Assembly: GCA_017478515.1 (NCBI GenBank)
Contig: JAFVDH010000064.1
Coordinates: 1-56,059, forward strand
Origin: a bacterium
GTDB taxonomy: Bacteria > Cyanobacteriota > Vampirovibrionia > Gastranaerophilales > Gastranaerophilaceae
Reading direction: 5' to 3'
Length of the DNA stretch: 56,059 bases
The notes under the pieces are model-generated. The model was not told where the DNA came from, searched no databases, and saw nothing but the letters and a program-made list of their open reading frames with translations. The position numbers were made by a program, and so were the translations under genes. Position 1 is the stretch's first letter, and every line of letters starts with the position of its first letter. Positions 33,515 to 42,396 of the stretch are shown here, piece after piece.

Positions 33515-33619
33515 AAAACTTAATAATAACCATAAAGTTATTCCTGACATTAGTGGAAATAAATTCAGGGTGAAATATTATAGATATAGTTTTTTATATG
33601 ATAGGGTGTAATTGCTTCC

Positions 33620-35323
33620 TTAAATAATTTTCTTAAAATCTTTACCGCCTACTATGCGGAGATGTCGTTGTTCTCCCTCGCCTACGCTTTGGCTGTTAAG
33701 ATTATGCTGTTCAACCAGCTCATGTTGAAGTTTTCTTATTTGCTGGTTTTGAGGTTGGAGTTCAATTTCTTGATTACCTCCTCCGTTTAATATTTTGTTA
33801 ATTGCAGCCTTTGCTTCATCCAATGCTCTTTCTGCATCGTCGCAGTATCCTTGCAGTGTTTGTTCAGATTCTCGTATATCGAGGGCTTCTTTCATAACCT
33901 TTTGAATTTGTGCCATTGAATTTGTTTTTATAAAGAATACTTGCAATCTGTAATCATTTGCTGTTGAAAGAATTTTTGCTCCGCTTTTTGCAAAATTTTT
34001 GTGAGCAATTACAATATCTGCATCATCCAAATTTCTTGTTATTTCAACGTTTAAGTCTAATCTTTCAATTATTTTTTCTACAATATTTCTTGATACTGCG
34101 TACAAGTATATTTTCTTGAATTTTTTATTTTCATTAACGTAATCTTTTCTTGAAAATGAGAATTTAAGTGAATCTTCTGCAGGGGCTTGCGGATGGTGGT
34201 ATTGATATTTCGCTTCCGCTTTAACTTCTTTTTCCGTCATCACAGTTTCAGGCTTAATTTCAATTTTGTCAGCCTGTTTTGAATCTTGTTTCGGAAGATT
34301 AAGTTCAACCTTTTCACTTACAGTTTCGATAGGTTTTTTGTCGTAAGTTTGGTCAACTTTTCTTATTTCAGGTCTGATAGGCCAGCCTCTTAGAATGTAA
34401 TCTACGGCCTCTGATGTATCTTTGTATATTGCAAGAGTATTTCTGTCAATAATTTCTATTACAATATCAAAAGTCGGTTGTTTTTCTCTTTCAAGAACTG
34501 TTTTTTGAGAGCCTCTGCGTTTTGCCTCATCATCTCCGAGCGTTACAGATTGAATTCCGCCGACCAAATCTGAAAGTGCAGGGTTTTTAATTAAATTTTC
34601 CAAACTTTGACCGTGAGCGGTTGCAATCAGCATAACCCCACGTTCTGCAATCGTTCTTGCCGCTTGTGCTTCAGCTTCTGTACCTATTTCATCTACTACA
34701 ATAACTTCAGGCGTATGATTTTCTACAGCCTCAATCATTATATCTTTTTGGAATTCAGGTTGGCTTACCTGCATACGTCTTGCTTTACCTATCGCAGGGT
34801 GCGGTGTATCTCCGTCGCCGGCTATTTCGTTTGATGTATCTACAATTACAACACGTTTTCCGAGTTCATCTGCAACAAGTCTTGAGATTTCTCTCAATTT
34901 AGTGGTTTTTCCAACACCGGGTCTACCTAAAAATAAAATACTTTTTCCCGTCGTAACATAATCTTTTATACAAGCAATTGTACCTGTTACAACTCTACCA
35001 ATTCTACACGTTAATCCTACAATTTTTCTTTGTCTGTTTCTGATAGCACTAATTCTGTGCAAAGTTCCAGGGATACCTGAACGGTTATCTGATGTAAATT
35101 CTTGCAAATGACCTGTAATATACTGAATATCTTCATCAGTTATAGGTTCACACTCGATACAATCAATTTTGCCCTTATGGTGCCTGATTTCGGGGAGTCT
35201 GCCTAAATCCAGAACTATTTCAATCACATCTGCCATATCATCAGGGTTGAGGCAGCTCGTTACCTTGGGCGGTAAAATTTCAATTAATCTCTGAAGATCA
35301 CTGTGAAATTGTATTGTATTCAT
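33620..35323 (-). CDS. R3H-domain AAA ATPase, Ycf45 type
   Basis: 567 residues. An N-terminal SpoIIIAA/PilT-like ATPase domain carries Walker A GRPGVGKTTKLREI (about 140), Walker B VIVVDEIGTEAE, and GVMLIATAHGQ. A linker rich in Lys/Glu follows. The C-terminus holds a small domain (KKIYLYAVSRNIVEKII, binding-like) and an R3H nucleic-acid-binding motif in ELVEQHNLNSQSVGEGEQRHLRIV. This architecture is typical of cyanobacteria and red-algal plastids (ycf45) and supports a cyanobacterial affiliation. Its function is unknown; it probably binds single-stranded nucleic acid. The start at 35323 has AAAGGAAC ahead of it; a GTG nine codons earlier is unlikely. Confidence 0.87.
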   Translation of the reverse strand: MNTIQFHSDLQRLIEILPPKVTSCLNPDDMADVIEIVLDLGRLPEIRHHKGKIDCIECEPITDEDIQYITGHLQEFTSDNRSGIPGTLHRISAIRNRQRKIVGLTCRIGRVVTGTIACIKDYVTTGKSILFLGRPGVGKTTKLREISRLVADELGKRVVIVDTSNEIAGDGDTPHPAIGKARRMQVSQPEFQKDIMIEAVENHTPEVIVVDEIGTEAEAQAARTIAERGVMLIATAHGQSLENLIKNPALSDLVGGIQSVTLGDDEAKRRGSQKTVLEREKQPTFDIVIEIIDRNTLAIYKDTSEAVDYILRGWPIRPEIRKVDQTYDKKPIETVSEKVELNLPKQDSKQADKIEIKPETVMTEKEVKAEAKYQYHHPQAPAEDSLKFSFSRKDYVNENKKFKKIYLYAVSRNIVEKIIERLDLNVEITRNLDDADIVIAHKNFAKSGAKILSTANDYRLQVFFIKTNSMAQIQKVMKEALDIRESEQTLQGYCDDAERALDEAKAAINKILNGGGNQEIELQPQNQQIRKLQHELVEQHNLNSQSVGEGEQRHLRIVGGKDFKKII

Positions 35324-35490
35324 TTGTTCCTTTGGGTTTTGTATCTCCACTTATATTATTCCACTTTTTGATTTTTTTTATCAATAAATCTTTCTTAAAA
35401 AGTCTTAACTTAATATATCTTTACAAATGCTCCTGTGTAAGGTCGAAAAGCTGTTTGAGACCTGTATTTTTTTATTTAAAACTTTATATT

Positions 35491-35955
35491 TTATAAGGTT
35501 ACTCCTGCTGTTGAGCCATCAAGCTCTTTACGAATATCTTCGACTGTTACATAAATAAGCGGGGAATTTTCATCTTTTTTTAGATAAACATCTTTTATTC
35601 CTGATTGAACGATAAATCTTTTGCACAAAATACAAATCATTTGGTGTCCGTATATGTACATTGTGGCATTTTGGCATCTATCTTGTCCTGCCTGAATTAT
35701 TGCGTTTTGCTCTGCGTGAATTGAACGGCAGGTTTCGTATCTTGTTCCTGAGGGAATATTATTTTTTACTCTGTAGCATTCGCCTCTTTCTGCACAAGAT
35801 TCAACTTTTGATGGTGTCCCATTGTATCCTGTTGCTTTTATTTTTTTGTCTTCGCCTACAATTACCGCTCCTACCTGAGCTCTAATGCAGTTTGAACGGC
35901 TTGCACAGGTCTTTGCCAAATCTAAAAAGTATTCATTCCAAGGTTTTATACTCAT
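35491..35955 (-). CDS. Deoxycytidylate (dCMP) deaminase family protein
   Basis: 154 residues of the zinc-dependent cytidine deaminase-like superfamily. The zinc motif is complete: SIHAEQNAI (His and catalytic Glu) and CILCKRF (two Cys). GAVIVGEDKKIKATGYNGTP and the N-terminal WNEYFLDLAKTCASRSNC are typical of dCMP deaminases/ComEB. The enzyme makes dUMP for thymidylate synthesis. An AAGGAAACT ribosome-binding site precedes the start. It follows glmU by 42 nt on the same strand. Confidence 0.9.
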   Translation of the reverse strand: MSIKPWNEYFLDLAKTCASRSNCIRAQVGAVIVGEDKKIKATGYNGTPSKVESCAERGECYRVKNNIPSGTRYETCRSIHAEQNAIIQAGQDRCQNATMYIYGHQMICILCKRFIVQSGIKDVYLKKDENSPLIYVTVEDIRKELDGSTAGVTL

Positions 35956-35997
35956 TTTAGTTTCCTTAATTTTTTATCAGTTGGTTTAGTTCGAAAT

Positions 35998-37269
35998 TTA
36001 TTTTACGTAATTCTTTATTGTTCTCAACTCTGCTCTTGAGATTGCAAGTGATTTTTCTTCAACATCTTTTGTAACTGTTGTTCCTGCTGCTACAAAGCCT
36101 CCTTCTTCTACTGTTAAAGGTGCAACAAGAACGGAGTTTGAACCTGTATTTGCGTTGTCTTTAATAACTGTTTTGCTTTTTACTTTTGTAATCGGATTAT
36201 AGTTTGCAGTTATTGTTCCTGCTCCGATGTTTACGTGCGAACCGAGTTCGCTGTCGCCTATGTAGCTTAAATGCGAAACATTTGTGTTATCCTTTATTTC
36301 AGACTTTTTAATTTCAACAAAGTTTCCTATTCTGACATTATTTCCGATTTTACAGCCGCCTCTGATGTGTGAAAACGGCCCTATTTTACAATTCTTTCCT
36401 ATTTCGTTTTTGCCTGTTATAAATGTATTCGGATAAATTATTGTATCGGTGTCTATATTTGTTTCAGGACTTATCCATGTATTTTCAGGGTCTATTATTG
36501 TTATACCGTCATTCATTAGTCTTTTTAAACTTCTGTTATTTAAAATTTTTGAGGCTTCTGCTAATTGTATTTTTGAATTTATACCCAAAATCTCGTTATT
36601 ATCTTTTAGTGTGTAGGCTTGAACATTTAAATTCTTTTTTGTGCCCCAGGCAATTATATCTGTTAAATAGTATTCTCCTTGTGCATTATTGCTTTTAAGC
36701 TCTGAAAAGGCTTTCTTAACTTTTTGCCAGTTTAAGCAATATATGCCTGCATTTACTTCTTGAATTTGTTTTTCTTTTTCTGTTGCATCTTTTTCTTCAA
36801 CTATTGCTTTAACAGAACCATCAATGTTTCTGATTATTCTTCCGTAATTTTTAGGGTTATCAAAATTTGCCGTCATTACCGTAATATGTGCAAAATTATT
36901 TTTATGCGATTTAATAAAGGCTTCAAGCGTGTTAGATGTTATTAACGGCGTGTCTCCGCAAAGGATTATAACCTCTCCGTCAAAATCTTCTAATTCCGGA
37001 CAAGCCATACTTACGGCGTGTCCTGTTCCGAGCTGTGGAGTTTGCAATATTGTTTTAGCATTTTCATAATTTGATTTTACATATTCATCTACAACTTCGG
37101 CTTGATGACCTACTATTACGAAAGATTCATCTACTTTTCCTGTGCCGTTTACTGCATCAAGAACGTATCCCAATAAAGTTTTATCAAAAATTTCGTGCAA
37201 AACTTTTGGCTTGTCAGACTTCATTCTTGTCCCTTTTCCTGCCGCCAAAATTATAGATTTTATCGCCAT
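35998..37269 (-). CDS. glmU: Bifunctional UDP-GlcNAc pyrophosphorylase / GlcN-1-P acetyltransferase
   Basis: 423 residues. The N-terminal nucleotidyltransferase domain has ILAAGKGTRMKSDKPKVLHEI, LQTPQLGTGHAV and LCGDTPLI. The C-terminal left-handed beta-helix acetyltransferase domain runs from about 240, with NIGAGTITANYNP and GSNSVLVAPLTVEEGG. It makes UDP-GlcNAc, the precursor for MurA at 40.6 kb. It is about 30 residues shorter than E. coli GlmU at the C-terminus, but the catalytic region is intact. An AGGAGATATAT site precedes the ATG. Confidence 0.94.
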   Translation of the reverse strand: MAIKSIILAAGKGTRMKSDKPKVLHEIFDKTLLGYVLDAVNGTGKVDESFVIVGHQAEVVDEYVKSNYENAKTILQTPQLGTGHAVSMACPELEDFDGEVIILCGDTPLITSNTLEAFIKSHKNNFAHITVMTANFDNPKNYGRIIRNIDGSVKAIVEEKDATEKEKQIQEVNAGIYCLNWQKVKKAFSELKSNNAQGEYYLTDIIAWGTKKNLNVQAYTLKDNNEILGINSKIQLAEASKILNNRSLKRLMNDGITIIDPENTWISPETNIDTDTIIYPNTFITGKNEIGKNCKIGPFSHIRGGCKIGNNVRIGNFVEIKKSEIKDNTNVSHLSYIGDSELGSHVNIGAGTITANYNPITKVKSKTVIKDNANTGSNSVLVAPLTVEEGGFVAAGTTVTKDVEEKSLAISRAELRTIKNYVK

Positions 37270-37379
37270 ATATATCTCCTATTCTCTCCAACTATATTTT
37301 AAAACAGACATAGAAAAAAACACGATTTGTAATATTTTGTAACATTAAGGCAATTTTTTTAAAGGCATGAACTTTATAT

Positions 37380-37561
37380 AAGAGTAAGGGAATTAAAAAT
37401 TAACTTAGGGAAAATTTAATACAAAACGAAGAAAGTTATGAGCTTACGAATAAGTTAAGCAATAACGGAACAGGTTTTATAAAATAGAAATATTTTATAC
37501 TCTCTCTCTTAATATCCTCGTGTTTATTTAATGTTTGTCGCAATCGGCAAACTTTTTTTTT
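37380..37561 (+). ncRNA. Candidate small RNA ending in a strong terminator
   Basis: Between glmU (minus) and the TPR gene (plus), the plus strand lacks any supported open frame but has a strong terminator at 37533-37561. A TATATAAG box at about 37374 could be the -10 region. A small hairpin, CTTA-CGAA-TAAG, lies within. I cannot match it to a known RNA family, and the 5' limit is approximate. Confidence 0.3.
37533..37561 (+). terminator. Intrinsic terminator of the small-RNA candidate
   Basis: GTTTGTCG (37533-37540), CAAT loop, CGGCAAAC (37545-37552), one wobble, then nine Ts. No protein-coding gene ends before it on the plus strand. Confidence 0.75.
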
Positions 37562-37585
37562 GCGTAAAATTAGAAGATGTCGATG

Positions 37586-37620
37586 AAAGAGGCGGCTTGT
37601 TAAAAACAAGCCGCCTCTTT
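37586..37620. repeat. Perfect GC-rich hairpin
   Basis: AAAGAGGCGGCTTGT (37586-37600) and its exact complement (37606-37620) form a 15-bp stem with a TAAAA loop. It is framed by a further pair, TTTTGCGTAAAAT and ATTTAACGCAAAA, at about 37556-37568 and 37628-37641 (12 of 13 complementary). There is no T-run, so it is not a normal terminator. Confidence 0.6.
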
Positions 37621-37746
37621 CCAAAAAATATTTAACGCAAAATATTAAATCTTTTAGCAAATTAGTATTTTTGTCTCAACTCAAAAAAATTGTTTTCTAT
37701 GGTAAAAAATGCGTAATATTTCATAGAATGTATTTTTAATATCCTT

Positions 37747-37758
37747 TATACTTAAACT
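37747..37758 (+). promoter_or_regulatory. -10 box of probable leaderless TPR-protein transcript
   Basis: TATACT at 37747-37752 is followed by 6 nt and the ATG at 37759, with no ribosome-binding site. Confidence 0.4.
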
Positions 37759-39066
37759 ATGAAAAAGATTAAAGTTCAAAGCAGAATGTCTGTTTTTATG
37801 CTTGCCATTATTGTATTGGTGTGTATTGCTTTAATTGGTGCTGTTTTTTATTTTATTATTCTTGATAGGACTTCTACATTTTCGTATAGAGTTAGAAGTG
37901 ACGGGTGGGAGCTTATTTCAGCTCTTATTATATTTTTGCCGTTTTTATTCAGAGAGGTAATGAAAAAAGGTCAATATGTCTCTGATTTGATTGTTGCGGA
38001 TAGTTTTATTCAACTTGTATACAAAGAAAAAGGTAAAATTACTGAAATTGAAACTATTAATACTTCTGATATTAAATCTTTTAATGTAAATGTTCATATC
38101 AGTGTCATTTATGCAGGCAGACGTAAATCGGCTGATGTCACAAATTTTGTTGATATCAGGCTGAAATCAGGAGAGGTTATTTCTTTTGAGGCTGTTCCGT
38201 CTGCGTTAAATTTTAGTTTTTGTGCTTATAATTTTATTTTGGATTTGATAAAGGTATCTGAAAATATTCCTAATTTTACGTACAAAATAAATACGGATGA
38301 GCAGGCTTTTAAATATGATATTCAATATTTTGCTCAACATGGCAAAAGGATGCCATTACATAAGCAAAAAGGAGGTAAAGCTTTAATTGTAATATATAGT
38401 TTTCTTTTATTGTGGATTGTTTTAGCTGTCGGGACAATAGGTTTTATTTGTTTTCAAGATTATATGCCTAAGCCAAAATTAGCCTCTAATGAGGCTCGGT
38501 ATATGGAATTATATGATGATGCCAATGATTATTACACAAAGTATAATGATTATGATGAAGCTTTAAAATATTTATCTGAGGCAAAAAGTTATGTAAACAA
38601 TGATTATCAGCTCTATTTGTTGGAGGCTTATGTTTATAAATATAAACATGATTACAGAAATGTTTTAAACTCTGCAAATAAGGCTATTGTTCTTTTAAAT
38701 TCAAATCAAAAATCTGTTTATAACAAGGCAAAGAGATTTAATTATCCGGGTATTAAAAAATCGGGACTTGTTGCTGCATACACCTTAAAGGGAAAGGCAC
38801 ATTATAAATTAGAAGAATATGCTCTTTCGGCAGATGCTTATACTAATGTTATAGAAAATTGTTACTATAAATACACCGATGCATATTTTCGGAGAGGAGT
38901 GTCAAAATTCTATGCCGGAGATAAGCAGGGTGCATTAATTGATTTTATTGAGCATAAGGGTATTATAAATAGGTATTTTGAAGAAATGTCGGATATGTCT
39001 TATCCGACTTATACACAAAAAGACTTAGAGCTTGTTAACAAATGGATTTCGGCTTGTAAGAATTAA
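37759..39066 (+). CDS. Membrane protein with C-terminal TPR repeats
   Basis: 435 residues. Two N-terminal membrane helices (about 11-35 and 50-68) are followed by a beta-rich PH-like cytoplasmic stretch (about 75-180), another membrane helix (about 212-234) and an outer domain of three or four TPR-like helical hairpins (about 250-420). These include YNDYDEALKYLSEAKSY, YTLKGKAHYKLEEYALSADAYTNVI and AYFRRGVSKFYAGDKQGALIDF. TPR domains mediate protein contacts; the partner is unknown. The start lacks a ribosome-binding site and lies 6 nt behind a -10 box. It precedes eno, which has its own promoter. Confidence 0.75.
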   Translation: MKKIKVQSRMSVFMLAIIVLVCIALIGAVFYFIILDRTSTFSYRVRSDGWELISALIIFLPFLFREVMKKGQYVSDLIVADSFIQLVYKEKGKITEIETINTSDIKSFNVNVHISVIYAGRRKSADVTNFVDIRLKSGEVISFEAVPSALNFSFCAYNFILDLIKVSENIPNFTYKINTDEQAFKYDIQYFAQHGKRMPLHKQKGGKALIVIYSFLLLWIVLAVGTIGFICFQDYMPKPKLASNEARYMELYDDANDYYTKYNDYDEALKYLSEAKSYVNNDYQLYLLEAYVYKYKHDYRNVLNSANKAIVLLNSNQKSVYNKAKRFNYPGIKKSGLVAAYTLKGKAHYKLEEYALSADAYTNVIENCYYKYTDAYFRRGVSKFYAGDKQGALIDFIEHKGIINRYFEEMSDMSYPTYTQKDLELVNKWISACKN

Positions 39067-39079
39067 TGCTTCTGCTCTC

Positions 39080-39108
39080 TTGAAAAGGTTGTATGCTTTT
39101 ATTATAAT
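39080..39108 (+). promoter_or_regulatory. eno promoter
   Basis: TTGAAA (39080-39085) and TATAAT (39103-39108) are exactly 17 nt apart, a near-perfect housekeeping promoter 33 nt before the eno start. Confidence 0.7.
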
Positions 39109-39111
39109 TAG

Positions 39112-40452
<1,341 letters not shown>

Positions 40453-40631
40453 TAACTTGCGTGCTGAAATAAAAGGTTAGATTTCTTAATGTAAAGTTAT
40501 GCAGATATTAAAATTTCCGACTGTTTGCCTGTTGCTTTACAATTTAAGTTAAAGACTTTACATCATGTATTTAAAAGTGTATTATAATATCATTAATAAT
40601 TGGCAGAAGTTGTTCAAATAAGGAGCAAATT

Positions 40632-41951
40632 TTGGTAGAAAAGTATAATATAAAAGGCGGAACTCCCTTAAGAGGTGAAGTTAATATAGGCGGGGCAAAA
40701 AATGCCGTGCTTAAGCTTATGGCTGCCTCTGTACTCGTAAAAGGTGCTACTAAAATTCATAATGTTCCAGATTTGACAGATGTTGAAATAATGTTGAGCG
40801 TTATAGAACAGCTTGGTGCTAAAACCCGTTACAACCGTTCTTCTAAGTCTATTGAAATTGATGCATCAGAATTAACAAGCGTTACTGCAAAATATGACCT
40901 TGTAAGCAAAATGAGAGCTTCATTTATTATATTGGGTGCACTCGTTTCAAGATGCAGAGAGGCAGTTGTGGCTTTGCCCGGAGGATGTGCAATCGGTGAA
41001 AGACGTGTCGATTTTCATATTAAGGGGTTAGAGGCTATGGGAGCTAAAATCAAAATTGAAAACGGCTATGTTATTGCAAAAGCTCCTAAATTAGCCGGCT
41101 GCGACATATATTTGGATATTCCGTCTGTTGGTGCTACTGAAAATCTTATGCTTGCTGCTGTTTTGGCTGATGGTTGTACCAGAATTCAAAATGCGGCAAG
41201 AGAACCTGAGATTATTGATTTAGCCAACTTCTTAAATGCTATGGGGGCTGATGTTATCGGTGCCGGCACTTCTGATATTACTATTAACGGTGTAAAACAA
41301 GAAGATTTACACGAAATAGAATATACGACTATACCTGACAGAATTGAGGCGGGTACATTTATGACTGCCGTTGCGGCAACAAGAGGAAAAGCTGTCTTAA
41401 AAAATATTTTCCCTGCCCATTTAACCTTTTTCACAAATAAATTATTGAAGATGGGTGCTAATATAAAATTGATTTCTCCTACGGCAATTGAAGTTTCATG
41501 TAAATCAAGATTGAATACTGTTAACTTTGTAACTCAGCCGTATCCGGGATTTCCAACCGACTTACAATCAATGGCTATGGTTTTGTTGTCTACTGCAAAC
41601 GGTGTTGGGATTATTACTGAAAGTCTTTATGAAAACAGATTTATGCAAGTTCCCGAACTAAGACGAATGGGTGCTGATATTCATCAGGACAGAAACCATG
41701 CAATTATAAAAGGTGTTAAAAAATTGAACGGAACTACCCTAAGAGCGAGTGATTTAAGAGCAGGTGCATCTCTTGTCGTTGCTGCACTTATGGCTGAGGG
41801 TTCTTCTATTATTGAAAATCTTTATCACATTGACAGAGGGTACGAAAACTTTGAACAAAAAATTACTCTGTTAGGCGGTAAAATTGAAAGATTTGATTCG
41901 GATATTACTTCCAGCGAAGACTTAAAGGGGGTTTATAATGCCGGGATATAA
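40632..41951 (+). CDS. murA: UDP-N-acetylglucosamine 1-carboxyvinyltransferase
   Basis: 439 residues. It has NIGGAKNAVLKLMAA near the start (Lys-Asn of the active site), MRASFIILGALVSR, and the loop PGGCAIGERRVDFHIKGLE carrying the catalytic, fosfomycin-reactive Cys. Later landmarks are YTTIPDRIEAGTFM, PYPGFPTDLQSMAM and EDRF-type ENRFMQVPELRRMGA. It transfers enolpyruvate to UDP-GlcNAc, the first committed peptidoglycan step. The start codon is TTG 40632, fixed by AAGGAGC 5 nt upstream. A TATAAT at 40583-40588 is a likely -10 box. The 3' end overlaps the next gene by 14 nt. Confidence 0.95.
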   Translation: MVEKYNIKGGTPLRGEVNIGGAKNAVLKLMAASVLVKGATKIHNVPDLTDVEIMLSVIEQLGAKTRYNRSSKSIEIDASELTSVTAKYDLVSKMRASFIILGALVSRCREAVVALPGGCAIGERRVDFHIKGLEAMGAKIKIENGYVIAKAPKLAGCDIYLDIPSVGATENLMLAAVLADGCTRIQNAAREPEIIDLANFLNAMGADVIGAGTSDITINGVKQEDLHEIEYTTIPDRIEAGTFMTAVAATRGKAVLKNIFPAHLTFFTNKLLKMGANIKLISPTAIEVSCKSRLNTVNFVTQPYPGFPTDLQSMAMVLLSTANGVGIITESLYENRFMQVPELRRMGADIHQDRNHAIIKGVKKLNGTTLRASDLRAGASLVVAALMAEGSSIIENLYHIDRGYENFEQKITLLGGKIERFDSDITSSEDLKGVYNAGI

Positions 41952-42375
41952 ACGTTGGTACGACCATGACCCTTTATTGATGGAAGTGGTTAATTTACTT
42001 AAAAATTATCAAACTGAATTAAAAAAACAGGCTGAAGTCTTTTTGGCTAAAATTGAAGAAAAGGTTTCAAAAGATGCAATGCAGCGTTTTTATGAAATGG
42101 TTAAACCTGAAAACGGTACACGCTGGTATGATAAAGACCCTGTTATATCTATGACGGTTGAGTTGTTAAGGGTTGTTCCTCCTGATGTACAAAGACAATG
42201 TGCTGAACATTTTATTAATGCTTTGAAAAATATGGGTATTGATTATCAAAGTCCTAATATTTCTGCCGAAAATGCTGCTGATGGTGTTTTTGAAAAGGGG
42301 GCAGAAGAAAATTCTTCCTTAAATAGCAGTTCTGATAACAATTCAAATTCCGATACTTCTAAAGAGTCGGTTTAA
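41938..42375 (+). CDS. Small helical protein with duplicated RWYDxDP motif
   Basis: 145 residues, unknown function. Two tandem units share the pattern RWYDxDPxxxxxVxLLxxxxxxxxxQxxxxFxxxxxx: KRWYDHDPLLMEVVNLLKN (about 5-23) and TRWYDKDPVISMTVELLRV (about 61-79), each followed by an amphipathic helix. The C-terminal 40 residues are low-complexity Ser/Asn/Asp/Glu. There is no signal peptide or membrane segment. It overlaps the end of murA by 14 nt and has AAAGGGGG at the right distance, so translation is coupled to murA. mfd follows 21 nt later. A role linked to wall synthesis is possible from position only. Confidence 0.75.
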   Translation: MPGYKRWYDHDPLLMEVVNLLKNYQTELKKQAEVFLAKIEEKVSKDAMQRFYEMVKPENGTRWYDKDPVISMTVELLRVVPPDVQRQCAEHFINALKNMGIDYQSPNISAENAADGVFEKGAEENSSLNSSSDNNSNSDTSKESV

Positions 42376-42396
42376 TTTCTTTGTTTATGTTTGTTT

